DNA from: Charina bottae
Taxonomy: Eukaryota; Chordata; Lepidosauria; Squamata; Charinaidae
Assembly: GCA_023362775.1 (NCBI GenBank)
Contig: JALMGJ010000004.1
Coordinates: 49,842,298-49,906,297 of the forward strand
Direction: 5' to 3'
DNA: 64,000 nucleotides
The notes under the pieces: model-generated
Database searches by the model: none
What the model saw: the letters and a program-made list of their open reading frames with translations, nothing else
What the model was told of the DNA's origin: nothing
Made by a program: the position numbers and the translations under genes
Part shown: piece after piece, positions 1 to 10,862 of the stretch
How the letters are laid out: every line of letters begins with the position of its first letter
Position numbering within the stretch: the first letter of the stretch is position 1

Positions 1-947
1 ACACAGAATAATTCCAGTGTCAGACACAGATATCAAAGTTATCTCCTTATCTATTTGGGTAACAGTATTATAGAACCTCACTATAGAACCTCATATCAAC
101 CACAAGAAAGATTATTATCTGCTCACAATTAAGTGTGTATATACCATAATCTGTCAAAAATTATCTATTGCATTCTACAAACAGAACACAGACTAATATA
201 ATACATAAAATTATAATATTAAAAACAATGTTCAGTATATTATTAGTAAAACTACTTACGACATTAAATAACTAACATGCAGATGGCCCTCAAGAGAGTC
301 AGTGGCACACTAAGAACATACATAGACAAAGCAGTAACTACGAACATGATTGACCGTTCTGGATGGATCTCCCTCCAGTTATGAACAGTTCTGCAATCAG
401 TTGCTGCTGGAATGTTTGGGGTTTATCTATTAAACAAACAGAAACAAATCAACAAGTCTCCTTCTCTTATGAGTAAAGACTGGAAGGCCCAAGCATTCCA
501 GCAAGAGCCATTTGAGAGCAGTGTCAGGCATGCAGAGGACACAGTAATTGTAAGCTCATACATTCAGGCAAACATGATTTGTTTCATAAATCACATATGT
601 TAATCATTACCACCCTTTTTGCATTTAATTTCCCCCTGATCTATGCACACTTCAAATCATTCATGCATATAGACCCTACTGCAAAACATCCTTCATGTAA
701 TTAAAGTAGATGATAGTCCAAAAACGTTTGACTTATAAGTGCTAGTATTTAATGGATAAGACTTCATTCTTTTAATTTTTGAGTTAATGTGTAAATAAAA
801 ATGCTAAGAACAAAATTAAATCTGTATCATGTTATATACCATTTTACTGTGCACATTTTGGAGGGGAAAAAATCACCTTGTGATGGTTATGCAAAGAAAA
901 TTATTCAACCATAAAGCGTTCAAGACAATTAATGCATGTACTTGAAC
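1..947. other. AT-rich DNA, nothing recognised
   Basis: No repeat family, exon-like open frame with splice signals, or regulatory cluster is visible. The longest open stretch (412-603, 63 codons) has no recognisable similarity and no good flanking splice signals. Confidence 0.5.
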
Positions 948-955
948 TACTAGAT

Positions 956-1267
956 CAGAGCTTTCCAAACTGTGTGTCGCGACACAAAAGTATGTTGCCA
1001 CACACAGCGTGGTGTGTCGCCACACCACCCGGAAGCGGCGGCGCACACGTGCACGGTGGCAGTGGCAGCGGCGCAGCATCAGTGCTTCCGCGTTTTAGCG
1101 GAGGCTGCTGCCACCGCCGCCGCCATACACGTGCGCACCGCCGTGCACGTGCGTGCCGCCGCATGCCCCCCGCGCCGCCGCCATGCACGTGCGCCCCCCG
1201 CACCGCCGCCGTGCACACGCACGCCGCCGCTGGTGTGGCGCCAGCGGTGGCACTTTGGAAAGCCCTG
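956..1267 (+). mobile_element. short hAT (Buster-type) element, copy A, GC-rich core
   Basis: The ends are inverted repeats, CAGAGCTTTCCAAAC on the left and TTTGGAAAGCCCTG on the right. The element is flanked by a perfect 8-bp target duplication, tactagat (948-955 and 1268-1275). A terminal CAG, an 8-bp duplication and central TA in that duplication are hallmarks of the Buster branch of hAT transposons (family knowledge). The left part carries the palindrome TGTGTCGCGACACA typical of this family. The interior is a CpG-rich run of GCCGCC and CACGTGCG units. No transposase is encoded, so it is non-autonomous. Plus orientation means the end with the CGCGACAC palindrome is on the left. Open frames crossing it in several directions come from the GC-rich repeats and are not genes. 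Confidence 0.9.
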
Positions 1268-1275
1268 TACTAGAT

Positions 1276-1902
1276 TAACCATTGTGTATAAAGTCTGAAA
1301 CTTTTTGATAAAATCACATAAATGCTCATAAATTTCAAAACCAGAAAATGTCTTTAGCAAAGAGAAAAAGGAATGAAATCATTGCCATTAAATACATCTA
1401 TTCTACATTAATTAGAATTATACTGTAATTTCTGTATTTCAGTTTGTTGTAACTAACAAGCTTCTTTTTGTAGAAGATTTTCTAATTAATGATTGAACAA
1501 CTAGTGAATGACCATTTCATCTTATCGGTATAGAAAATGGTGTCAGCTTCCTTAATTAAAACAAAGCAAGGATTGTTTAATACTCTGAAAAGGGGGGGAG
1601 CTGAAAAATGCCATCAAATAACACTATTCCCCATTGAAAAAGTATATACCTAAGATCACTGATTACAGTGGACTTTGATGTGACTATTAGCAAAGGATTT
1701 TAAAGGTAAGCAATCATTTTCAAAATTTTAACATACAAACTAGACGTATTTAGAAAAAGAATTAGCTAATTAGTGCAAAGAGCCATTAGGTTTTGCTGCC
1801 TTGTTAAATACAATTTCAAGGATATGGATAATTAAGTGTAGTGACAGAAAACATAACTGGTGGAAATAAATAACTTCAGTGAAACTGAAACCAAGAAACA
1901 AT
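1276..1902. other. AT-rich DNA, nothing recognised
   Basis: Unique-looking AT-rich sequence with a short G run near 1592. No gene or repeat is identified. Confidence 0.5.
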
Positions 1903-1910
1903 AGCTAAAG

Positions 1911-2067
1911 CAGGGCTTTCCTAACTTTTGTGGTTGGTGACACACCAATGGCCGACACACCAAATACCCGGAAGCGCTGCCGCCACGCTTCTGGGTTGTC
2001 GCACGACACACTTGGGGCCCCCAGGCGACACACTATTGTGTCGTGACACACAGTTTGGAAAGCGCTG
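1911..2067 (-). mobile_element. short hAT element, copy B (157 bp)
   Basis: Begins CAGGGCTTTCCTAAC and ends TTTGGAAAGCGCTG, flanked by the perfect 8-bp duplication agctaaag (1903-1910, 2068-2075) with central TA. It shares GACACACCAATGG, CCGGAAGCGCTG and a GTGTCGTGACAC end block with the other copies but is the shortest one, so it is probably an internally deleted derivative. The palindromic end is on the right, hence the minus call. Confidence 0.9.
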
Positions 2068-2084
2068 AGCTAAAGCAATCCCCA

Positions 2085-2195
2085 GCAACTCCATGTCGGA
2101 CTACAATTCCCCAAATTCTCAGCAAGCTAGCCCAATGCCATAGGATTCTGGAGTTGTAATCCAACACATGTAGACCATGTTTGGAAAGGCTGAGC
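2085..2195. repeat. old interspersed repeat with inverted GGACTACAA / TTGTAATCC halves
   Basis: Contains GGACTACAATTCCCC and, about 50 bp on, GGAGTTGTAATCCAACACATG, forming a diverged inverted repeat. I recognise this pattern (ctacaactcccag ... gggagttgtagtcc) as common in reptile genomes but cannot name the family. A probable second copy is at 28,731-28,800. Confidence 0.4.
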
Positions 2196-2679
2196 TAGAA
2201 CATAAGGCAAGATAATCATCTCCTTAGACATCACCAATAATCAGTCCAAGTTTTCCACACAAGTCAGGGGAGTAACATCTGCAAAAGCAGCAGCCAGCTT
2301 TGAATTTGCTCTATGAGCAGACAAATTTAAACCTTGTCAAGAAATATTCAGAAAAAGAAACTGAGAACATACTAATAAAAGCTCAACAGAAAGCTGATCA
2401 CTTTAGACAGTTTCTTCCTTAAGATCATATATTTCTGAACAATGTATGACAGCCAAATTATGTTCTTAAATTACCATCAAGCCTGAAAACTATATTTGAT
2501 CATCTTTGTGATAAACATTCACATTTGCAAGAATTATCTAAATTTGAATTATGGTAACTAAGTATTAATGCATTTCCAAAACCATTCAAAAAAGATTTTG
2601 AGACAGTACCTGACTAGCAGAAACAAATGCTATTCTAGTTATGCTGCTTGTATTTATTTGTAAGTACAAACTGTTAAGG

Positions 2680-2958
2680 CAGTGCTTTCCAAACTGCCGC
2701 CGTTGGCGACACACCAACAGCGGCAGCGGTGGTGGCACGGGGGGGCACGAGCGTGCACAGCTGCGGTGGGGGGGGCGCACGGCGGCGGCGGCGGCGTGCA
2801 CGGCAGCAGCGGCAGCCTTGCTAAAACGCGGAAGCGCTGATGGCATGCTGCTGCCACCGCCGCCATGCACGCTGCCGCACGCGCCACCGCTTCGCAAGAC
2901 ACTAAACTGTGTGTTGCGACACACTAAAGTGTCACGACACACAGTTTGGAAAGCTATG
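2680..2958 (-). mobile_element. short hAT element, copy C, GC-rich core
   Basis: Left end CAGTGCTTTCCAAACTG, right end CAGTTTGGAAAGCTATG, with the perfect 8-bp duplication tgttaagg (2672-2679, 2959-2966) and central TA. The core is CpG-rich GGCGGCGGCG / GCACGCTGCC sequence like copy A in the opposite orientation. The right side has the variant GTGTCACGACACA palindrome. Non-autonomous. Confidence 0.9.
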
Positions 2959-2966
2959 TGTTAAGG

Positions 2967-4196
2967 GTTAAAATCAGTAGGATATTTTTATAATAAGTAA
3001 AAATCTATGCAATCAATATTTTAAAGACAAGAATACAAACAAAATATTTGTTGTATACTTCCACAATAAATTGTTCAGCCAAAGCACCAACTGAAATATA
3101 CTATTCGATACTGGAAAAGGAAGGAATTCTTGATACCTCTATTTGTAAGTGTAAACTCTAAAGGAGATCTTACTTTGTTTACAAATTCTGGGAAGCTTCC
3201 ATCACTTATTCAACTGGCCTTATAACTGAATAAAGATGTTTGCATAAATACATTTCACTTTAAAAAGAATTGTGCAGTGTTTGTTTAAAATGCCACTTTG
3301 AATGAAACTTTCCATTATTTTAGCACTGAACATATTTAAGAATAGAGTTTCATGAAGAAGAATGGGAAAATAGACCAATATAATATTTCATAAACTCTTG
3401 TCAGCTCCAATATTCTACTTGGAAACAAAACCTATCTTCATTGTTGTTAGCTCTGTATGCTTAGCTATACAGAGTAAGTAATTGCTACAATTTTTCATTT
3501 GAATCATCAATTACATATGTCCAACCTATACATAATCATCTAAATTGTTATTCAAAAGGCAGCTCACATATTAATGTGTGTATGTTATGATATTTAAATT
3601 TGTTGAAAGCACCAACTTTCTATAAGTCGAAATCCAATACCCACATGCAGAGCTATGCATTTAGATTGCCAAGACTGGTACATATTTAGATGGAGTTTTT
3701 TTGAAACTGTGTACAAAAAACTTAGTTTAGTTTCCATAAATCTGATGTTGGGAATATATCCCAACAAATCCCCCAAAACACAGGATTTATGCCCGTATGA
3801 CAAGGACCACCAGAAGGCAATGTAGGGGATTTTTTCCCCTTTAAAACCATGAGTGATTATGTGAAGACTTAGGGTTCATCACTGCAATTTCATTAAGATT
3901 GCCATGAATATTTAGAATATGGGGATGAAATAAAATTTAATTCCTGACATTAGGGGACAAATTATTCCAACATGTTTTTTCTCACTGCCTGCCTTCAGCA
4001 TGTCCTCTAAACACTTCTTCATCCAAAACCCCAAAATATTAAATGGGGGGAACTGGAAACTCCTTCCACTTGCACAAGAAATTCAGGCAGAAGGTACAGA
4101 ATATTCATATTTTTTTTCTTTGCCACCATTTCTTTTACTGCTAGCATATTCTGACTTTACAATAGTAATATTTTAAAAACAGAACTCTTACACTCT
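2967..4196. other. AT-rich DNA, nothing recognised
   Basis: No repeat or exon signature is identified in this 1.2-kb stretch upstream of the truncated L1. Confidence 0.5.
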
Positions 4197-4197
4197 A

Positions 4198-5655
4198 ATG
4201 AGAATCAAGATTTTGTTTATTCTAGTTATTGAAATATTAAATAGAGATGTAAGACAAGATGAGAGGATCATGGGTGTAAAGATTAAAAAAGAGTTATACA
4301 AGTTAAGAGCTTTTGCGGATGACTTGACTTTGGCTGACCCTCTAAAGGGAATTGAACTTTTAATGAGTAAATTAAAAGAATTTGGGGCATTAGCAGGTTT
4401 TAAGATTAATAAACAGAAGACAAAGATTTTAACAAAAAATATGAACTTTCAAGATCAAACAGAACTGATGAATAAAACAGGTTTTAAGATTAAGGAGAAG
4501 GCAAAATACTTGGGTATAACTATGACAAATATGAATTGTATTTCAAAATAACTGTTAAGACATGGAATGAAGTCAAAAAGGGTATGTTAAGATGGGACAA
4601 ACTACAGTTGTCACTGTTGGGGAGAATTTCTGTGATTAAGATGAATGTTTTACCTAGAATGATATTTTTGTTCCAGACAATACCTGTTTTGACAACTGAT
4701 GCACCATTTAAACAATGGCAGAAGGATATATCAAAATTTGTATGGCAAGGAAAAAAACCATGAGTTAAATATAAGGTATTACAAGATGCAAAGGAAAGAG
4801 GAGGATTGGGCTTACCAGATTTGAAATTATATTTTGCTGCCTGCTGTTTAGTTTGGATGAAAGAATGGGTCTTGTTAAGAAATAGGTGGTTATTGGATTT
4901 AGAAGGTTATGATTTGAGATTTGGGTAGCATGGATATCTATGGTATGATAAAGCTAAGGTGAATGCAGACTTTAAAAATCATTATGTTAGACGGGCTTTT
5001 CTTAGAGTATTGAATAAATATAAATTCAGGTTTTGTTCAAAAACACCTTTCTGGCTTTCAGCACTAGAAGCATTTTATAGATGAGAGATGATAAGTAAAC
5101 ATAAATGTTTAACTTGCCAAGATTTATTAGAATTTTCTTAAGGGGATTGTAAAATGAAATGAAGAGAAGATTTGGCAACAGAAGGATATGCTTGTCAGTG
5201 GTTTTCTTATGTATAACTAACAGAAAGGTTTAAAGTGGGTAAAAGATTTCATGGTTTTGAACAAAATAAGACTGAGTTTGAAATAGACTTATGTACTAAC
5301 AATGAACATGTTATTGCTAAAATGTATTAACTTTTATTGAAATATGAGACAGAAGAAGAACAAGTAAAATAATGTATGATAAAATGGGGTAAAAACTTTG
5401 GCTATAGTGTACGAATGGATCAATGGGAAAATACTGTATGTGGTTGAAAGGATTGAAATTTACATTGTGTTCCAGCCTTAAAGAGAATTATTATAAAATG
5501 ATTTATCATTGGTATTTGTCACCAGAGAAACTGTCTAGAATGAATAAAGGTACCTCAAATCTTTGCTGGAAATGTGAACAACATGAAGGAACATTTTATC
5601 ATCTTGGTGGACATGTAAAAAAGCTAAAAAATTTGGATACAAATATATAAATTAA
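4198..5655 (+). pseudogene. L1 ORF2 fragment (reverse transcriptase to C-terminus), broken
   Basis: ORF2 of L1 encodes the endonuclease and reverse transcriptase that copies element RNA into the genome. Only the RT C-terminal half and tail remain. Frame 4,198-4,551 contains AFADDLTLADPLKG (FADD is the L1 form of the catalytic YxDD motif) and LAGFKINKQKTKI (the following RT motif). After a frameshift, 4,536-4,763 continues with WDKLQLSLLGRISVIKMNVLP. The last readable piece, 5,423-5,650, carries CWKCEQHEGTFYHL, the start of the Cys-rich C-terminal motif whose usual final TC is degraded here. Several stops and frameshifts separate the pieces, so it cannot be functional. Copied with the paired L1 at 13.6 kb it shows the same family at different decay. 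Confidence 0.85.
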
Positions 5656-6110
5656 TTCAGAAGATCCTCAAGGTTAAAATACAATTGAAACCAGAGACTT
5701 TTCTTTTGGGTCTAATGGACAGGCAACTAGAAAAAACTCATGGAACTTTATTTGTATATGACAACTGCGTGCTCAAACGTAGAAAGGTTCGACACTACCC
5801 ACAACAGAGGAATGGTTGGTGAAGATGATGGAACTTGTGAAGATGGCTAAATTAACTTATTTGATCAGAGAAAGAACAGTATCTAAATTTATGGCTGACT
5901 GGAAAACCCTTATAGACTTTTTGCATGAAAGGAAAAAAATGCACTTATGATTTGTGGTTTTGATGATTAGAAAAAAATTGGATAATATAAAAAAGTGAGC
6001 TTTTCTGGTAATCATAGAGTATGAGATAATTTTGTAATTGTACTTATATTTGCTGCAACGGAAATCAGAAGCTTCTTCTATTTCGTTTTATTCCTTCCTT
6101 CCTTCCTTCC
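4205..6110 (+). mobile_element. 5'-truncated L1 retrotransposon
   Basis: This aligns by eye to the second half of ORF2 of the longer L1 at 13.6-18.2 kb. It starts inside the reverse transcriptase, just before the FADD catalytic motif, and continues through the C-terminal region and a short 3' UTR ending in a TTCC run (about 6,094-6,110). Truncation at the 5' end is the usual result of incomplete target-primed reverse transcription. A target duplication could not be identified with confidence. Confidence 0.85.
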
Positions 6111-6121
6111 GAAAGAATTAA

Positions 6122-6147
6122 GATTCTCTCTTTAAAAAGAGAGAATC
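6122..6147. repeat. perfect 12-bp hairpin
   Basis: GATTCTCTCTTT-AA-AAAGAGAGAATC is a perfect inverted repeat directly after the L1 3' end. A second small one, CTACCAT-gct-ATGGTAG, lies at 6,163-6,179. Too short to be a confident functional element. Confidence 0.6.
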
Positions 6148-6188
6148 GAGATTTTTCACTTACTACCATGCTATGGTAGTAATAATAA

Positions 6189-6521
6189 GGGGCGTGGTGG
6201 CTCAGCGGGTAAGACACCAGGCTTGTCGATTGGAAGATTGCAAGTTCAGAGGTTCGAATCCCTAGCCCCGCGTGACAGAGTGAGCTCCCACACTCGCCCC
6301 AGTTCTTGCCAACCTAGCAAACCGAAAGCATGCAAATGCAAGTAGATTAATAGGTACCACTCCGGTGGGAAGGTAACAGCGTTCCGCGCATGTCATGCCG
6401 GCCACATGACCGTGGAAGCGTCTTCAGACAACGCTGGCTCTTTGGCTAACAAACGGAGATGAGCACCGGCCCCTAGAGTCGGGCACGACTGCACAAATGT
6501 GCGGGGGGAACCTTTACCTTT
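6189..6521 (+). mobile_element. tRNA-derived SINE, full length (copy 1)
   Basis: The 5' part is tRNA-like, with RNA polymerase III promoter boxes: A box TGGCTCAGCGG at 6,198-6,208 and B box GGTTCGAATCC at 6,251-6,261. The body has the conserved GCCGGCCACATGACC block and the 3' end reads GGGGGGAACCTTTACC. The 10-bp sequence taccatgcta occurs at 6,164-6,173 and 6,522-6,531 and is a likely target duplication, although 15 extra bases lie between its left copy and the tRNA-like start. Copies 2 (9,506) and 3 (36,358) belong to the same family. I recognise the family as widespread in squamates but do not assign a catalogue name. Confidence 0.85.
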
Positions 6522-6556
6522 TACCATGCTAATACACGTAAAGGAATGCACATGAT

Positions 6557-6592
6557 CTGTGTCTGTGTGTGTGTGTGTGTGTGTACACACAC
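6557..6592. repeat. (TG)n / (AC)n microsatellite
   Basis: Alternating TG run switching to ACACAC at its end. An ordinary simple repeat. Confidence 0.95.
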
Positions 6593-6599
6593 GTAAGTT

Positions 6600-8020
6600 G
6601 AAAGCATGCTCAGACCATTGATTGACAGATAAATAAACAATGATGCAAAGCCACAAATCCAAATTGCATTAAAAATTAGAAACCTTAATGATACATGCTG
6701 CTCAGTTCTTCCTAGCATGAAACAAAAACCAGGAATCCACCATCATGATTCTTATAGCAATGCTGGCTAAAGGGGAATTCATAATTTATTCCTATTTTAA
6801 CAAGCCAGTATAAGATTGGGTTTATTCCTGGGTATTACTTATTGCTTGATATAACAAGAAAAATCTTGGTTCTAACATAACAAACCATGTACAGGCCAGT
6901 CTCATTTGTATAGCTGGTCCTGCTGGCAATAACAGCTAAATGGGAACAACAACATTTGCCTATTTCTGACAAGCAAGAATTCTAAGTTATAGTTGTATTA
7001 CACCCAACAGGACCACAGCACAAAGGAGGAAGAGCATTTAGCCACAGCGAATCAGAAGGTGCCTTGGTTACTAGATACTGAAATCAATACACCTGGAATC
7101 ACCACCAGGGTGATTGGTGATAAATTGGGATTTTTATCACCAAAATGAACAAGGAAACCAGCCTTATACTATTAGAGCCAGACCATTATGTCAGTCCATT
7201 AATCTATCTTAGTCCTGTGCATGCAGACTGCAGAATTTCAGCCAGGAATCTTGTAGCTCTACCTGAAAATACCAAATATTAAATCGCAGTCTTTTTGTAC
7301 ACAAATACAGCAACAAACTTCTACTTTTAATTGACTGGCTCAGCTATATCAGAGACAGGAACTGTTACAGTTATTGAATTCAGTTTATCAGTCTACTCAA
7401 AGCACTTACAGGATAAGCTGTGTAACAGCAGTCTGCTTATTTGCATCAGGATAAAGACAGTATTTTAATCTTTCTTGCAGAAGGAAATTATATTCCAAGC
7501 ACATTTACATACAAACCAGTTGATCAGATAATCAATATTTAAGCTCCAATAACAGCTATATCTAACAACCATTCTATTTATGTGATGTAATGTCCAATTT
7601 ATTTATATAATCATCATACCCCTATACCTTTTATAGCAAGCTAGCCAAGTTTTTAAAAAAAGAACATAGGTTGCTCAATCTAAAACTGTTAATTACTTAC
7701 ATAGACTCAAAATTAGCATTCACAGTCTGTATTTCACTAACAAGAGGCTTTCAAGCTGCAAATAATTTGTAATTCAAAAAAGACCTCTGGTCAATAGACT
7801 GAGCATGTGAAACATGTTTTGCACTTAAAAAGTCCAAGACCTGTTGAACACACAAAGTATTGGTTTTCATGTTCTTTCAGTTAGTGAAAAACAATTACAA
7901 CTGATGTGCAATCAGTAAGAAATGGGGGATTACTCTCACGGCAGCAAATTCATGTATCTTAATTAAATAGTGTCACATTTATCCAAGCTGTCTCAAAAAT
8001 TGAATTAATGTTTTAAACAC
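6600..8020. other. AT-rich DNA, nothing recognised
   Basis: No transposon or exon signature is identified between the SINE and the (TCTA)n run. Confidence 0.45.

Positions 8021-8074
<54 letters not shown>
8021..8074. repeat. (TCTA)n microsatellite
   Basis: About 13 uninterrupted tetranucleotide units. The complementary motif (GATA) recurs as the loop of the palindrome at 51.7 kb. Confidence 0.95.
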
Positions 8075-8129
8075 ACATTTATATAAACTGCACATATTAA
8101 GATTTTTTTCCCAGTGTGATTTTAGTCCT

Positions 8130-8264
8130 TTGTTGTTTATTCGTTCAGTCGCTTCCGACTCTTCGTGACTTCATGGACCAGCCCACGCCAGAGCTTCCTG
8201 TCGGCCGTCACCATCCCCAGCTTCCCTATGGTTGAGTCTGTCACCTCCAGAATATCATCCATCC
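8130..8264 (-). mobile_element. BovB LINE 3' tip, severely 5'-truncated
   Basis: On the minus strand it reads GAAGAGTCGGAAGCGACTGA and ends in ...AAACAACAAA at 8,130, matching the 3' end of BovB (RTE clade), the LINE known for horizontal transfer between squamates and ruminants. A perfect 12-bp target duplication, gattttagtcct, flanks it (8,118-8,129 and 8,265-8,276). Only about 135 bp was inserted, so this is a very short retrotransposition product with intact boundaries. Confidence 0.85.
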
Positions 8265-8276
8265 GATTTTAGTCCT

Positions 8277-9505
8277 AGAATGTACTATTTTACCCAACTA
8301 CAGTTTGAAGAAATAACTAAAACGATTGAAGCAGCTGCATTTCAAAGCAGTGTAATATTTATTATGCATTTATATACAGATTCTCTTTAATCATAAAGCT
8401 AAAGGTGATGCACATTATTTTCATGAATGTCTCCTATCTATGAACAGCTAGATTGGAGTCTCTGGAGCAGCCGTTCAAGAGTTGCCATGTCGAGGTAAGA
8501 TTTTAAAAACACTGTTGAATTAGCAGATGTTCACTCACATAACTCTGAATCCAAGATCAGCTTTTTATGTCAATAAAAATGGTCCCATCGATACTGCCAA
8601 GGTAGACAGATAAAGGGAAAGAATTCCAAATCTGAAGTGACTTTTATATATATAGTATAAGCATAGAATATTGAAGGCTATACTATCCCCCTACAAAATG
8701 TTTCTATATAGCTTCTTGCTCTTTGCTTCTACAAAGTACAGTCTAAGCATATTGGAAACTTAAAGACAAAACTTCCTCTTAAAAGTTGAGAGCGTTGGCA
8801 GTTTGGCAGCATACAAGTTTAATAAATTATTATTATGACAACATTTTATTGTATGCCCCTCTTGTATTAAAAAAATGCAAACTAGAACTGTAGAATGGGT
8901 CGTATGTCATGCCCCAAAACATTTCTTTTATACACACATACATTCTAATCCTTATTACTCATTTAACATCCAATCTAATAAAAAGTTCTGACAGTTCTTA
9001 TACTGTTTTATAAAATTTTGGTTAAAGGTATTATTTTACCATGTTTTAGCATCTCTGTAAACGTTCAGAGTTGATAGCTCTCTAAGCTAACCAGAGCTGA
9101 GGAACTAAAGTGTTTATTGAGCAGGTTTTCCACTGGTTTAACGTAACTCCCAGGTCATTTATTAAAATATGACAAATAAAATAAATAAAATAAATAAAAA
9201 TAAAATAGTTAGCTCGACAGAATTAATCCACTAATTATACAAGGTTATCATACCAATTTTCTGATGACTATATATTTTTACTCTTGAAAACCCAAGGTAA
9301 CTCTTGTTGGCTTCAACTGGTTAATGCCAATACAAAGAGAGGGAAATAAAGATTAATGGAATCTTACCCAATGTTGAGAAAACATCCAATTCAAGATACG
9401 AAGGGAAGGGAAGAGAAACTTTAGTTTCACATGAATCTAAAGACTTATGTAGGAAGGAAAGGATAACGCAGAAAGAAAAAGGTGACCCCACAGACAAAAT
9501 CGACA
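8277..9505. other. AT-rich DNA, nothing recognised
   Basis: Includes a short (AAATA)n run near 9,175-9,205. No gene or named repeat is seen. Confidence 0.45.
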
Positions 9506-9781
9506 GGGGACGCGATGGCTCAGTGGTTAAGATGCCAGGCTTGTCGATCGGAAGGTCGGCAGTTCAAGACCTGAGCGCCATGTTATGGAGTGAGCTCCCG
9601 CACTCGCCCCAGCTCTTGCCAACCTAGCAATTCGAAAGCATGCAAATGCAAGTAGATAAATAGGTACCACTTCGGTGGGATGTTAAGAGCGCTCCACGCA
9701 CGTCATGCCGGCCACATGACCGCGGAAGCGTCTTTGGACAGCACTGGCTCTTTGGCTAACAAACGGAGATGAGCACCGACC
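9506..9781 (+). mobile_element. tRNA-derived SINE, 3'-truncated (copy 2)
   Basis: Same family as 6,189. A box TGGCTCAGTGG is at 9,516-9,526. The B-box region (AGTTCAAGACC, 9,561-9,571) is degraded. The sequence stops after GATGAGCACCGACC and lacks the roughly 50-bp 3' end seen in the other copies. Confidence 0.85.
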
Positions 9782-9946
9782 AGGTAACTGTTAGTAAATC
9801 TACTACTGAGAATCTAAGTGTCTACTTCACTGGAGCTCAAAAAGGTCAAGAATCCCTAAACTAAAACATATGGTCAAACAACCAGTACAAAAGACATACA
9901 TAAATCTTGCACAAAAACAAGATTTGGTTATGCTGCTTTGTTATGG

Positions 9947-10032
9947 GGACCCCAAAAGTAATTTATCTAGAGAAAAGAAACCTTGCACAAAAACAAGATT
10001 TCTTTTCTCTAGATAAATTATTTTTGGGGTCC
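9947..10032. repeat. foldback: 34-bp arms, 18-bp loop
   Basis: Arms 9,947-9,980 and 9,999-10,032 are complementary with one mismatch (GGACCCCAAAAGTAATTTAT ... reverse-complemented on the right). The loop CCTTGCACAAAAACAAGA also occurs just upstream (9,905-9,922, first base excepted), so the hairpin looks like a local template-switch product. It lies left of the Penelope-like insertion; a related foldback lies to its right. Confidence 0.9.
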
Positions 10033-10040
10033 ATAAGTGG

Positions 10041-10160
10041 ATTCTTCCCCAACCCCTGAAGCAGTTTGGGAGAAAACTTGGTATGCTGAAAAGACATGAA
10101 ATTGCCTTCTTCTTTGTTCTATGATTGGTTAATTATATCAGCAGAACACTAGAGGGATAT
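10041..10160. repeat. 120-bp direct repeat, left copy
   Basis: Nearly identical to 12,111-12,230, with two or so mismatches over 120 bp, same orientation. The pair brackets the Penelope-like block. The last 15 bases (acactagagggatat) are also the apparent target duplication of that insertion. Confidence 0.9.
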
Positions 10161-10339
10161 GTCTGTAGCTTGAATCATGTCAACTGGATTTCTATTTTCT
10201 CAGTGGAAACGTTTCGCTCCTTATCCAAGGAGCTTCTTCAGTCTGAGCAAAGTTAGTAAGGGAATCCTTAAATATGTTTCTAGATGGCTGTGTGACCTTG
10301 CACCTGGGGCTAGGTCATGGTTATTTTGAGATGTTATTT

Positions 10340-10799
10340 CTAAGTCCCTTTATCATCTAAAGGAGGATCGTTAAGATTACCATGCTGCTGTTGAGCTTGT
10401 GAAATGGTCTTAATCTTCTTAGGCACAGAAGACAAAGCAGGAAGGAAAATAGGGGAAAGATTGTGCCTGAGGCCCCCACCTCTATTCAAGGAAGGATTTT
10501 CCAAGTTGGCATAAATGGATTCCTTGACCCCTCTCTCAAACCACCTATCTTCTCTGTCTAAAACGTGAACATTAATGTCCTCAAATGAGTGTCCTTTTTC
10601 CTTTAGATGAAGATAAACTGCTGACTCTGGTCCTGTGGTGTTACTTCTCCTGTGTTGGGCCATCCTCCTGTACAAAGGTTGTTTGGTTTCTCCAATGTAG
10701 AGTTCAGAGCACTCCTCACTGCACTGGATTGCATAAACTACATTGCTTTTCTTGTGTTTTGGAGTTTGATCTTTGGGGTCTTAGGTCTGGTAGATTTAT
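10340..10799 (-). pseudogene. Penelope GIY-YIG endonuclease fragment, minus copy
   Basis: The minus strand encodes the C-terminal GIY-YIG nuclease region of a Penelope-like element, nearly the same as the plus copy at 10,863-11,591. The open frame can be followed from the YIGETKQPLYRRMAQHR motif through FERGVKESIYANLENPSLNR to a stop at 10,340. It differs from the plus copy by few residues (for example V for I in NVHVLDRED). Upstream in the sense direction the copy jumps from an AAATCTACCAGACC block to CCCCAAAGATCAAACTCC, removing the intervening linker. It has no RT domain and probably no start, so it is a dead 5'-truncated copy. Confidence 0.85.
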
Positions 10800-10862
10800 C
10801 GAAATTGGGCCTTCACTAAATCTAAATCTACCAGACAGCACAAACTAGGAGTCATCAGGACA

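Noticed and set aside
873..1360. Open frames of 68-113 codons on both strands
   Set aside because: They lie in the CpG-rich core of hAT copy A; repetitive GCCGCC and CACGTG sequence keeps all frames open. The same effect occurs at 2,586-2,964, 17,251-17,706, 43,811-44,225 and 61,115-61,725.
6189..6262. tRNA gene
   Set aside because: A and B boxes are present, but the sequence continues into a SINE body and recurs at 9,506 and 36,358; it is a SINE head, not a tRNA gene.
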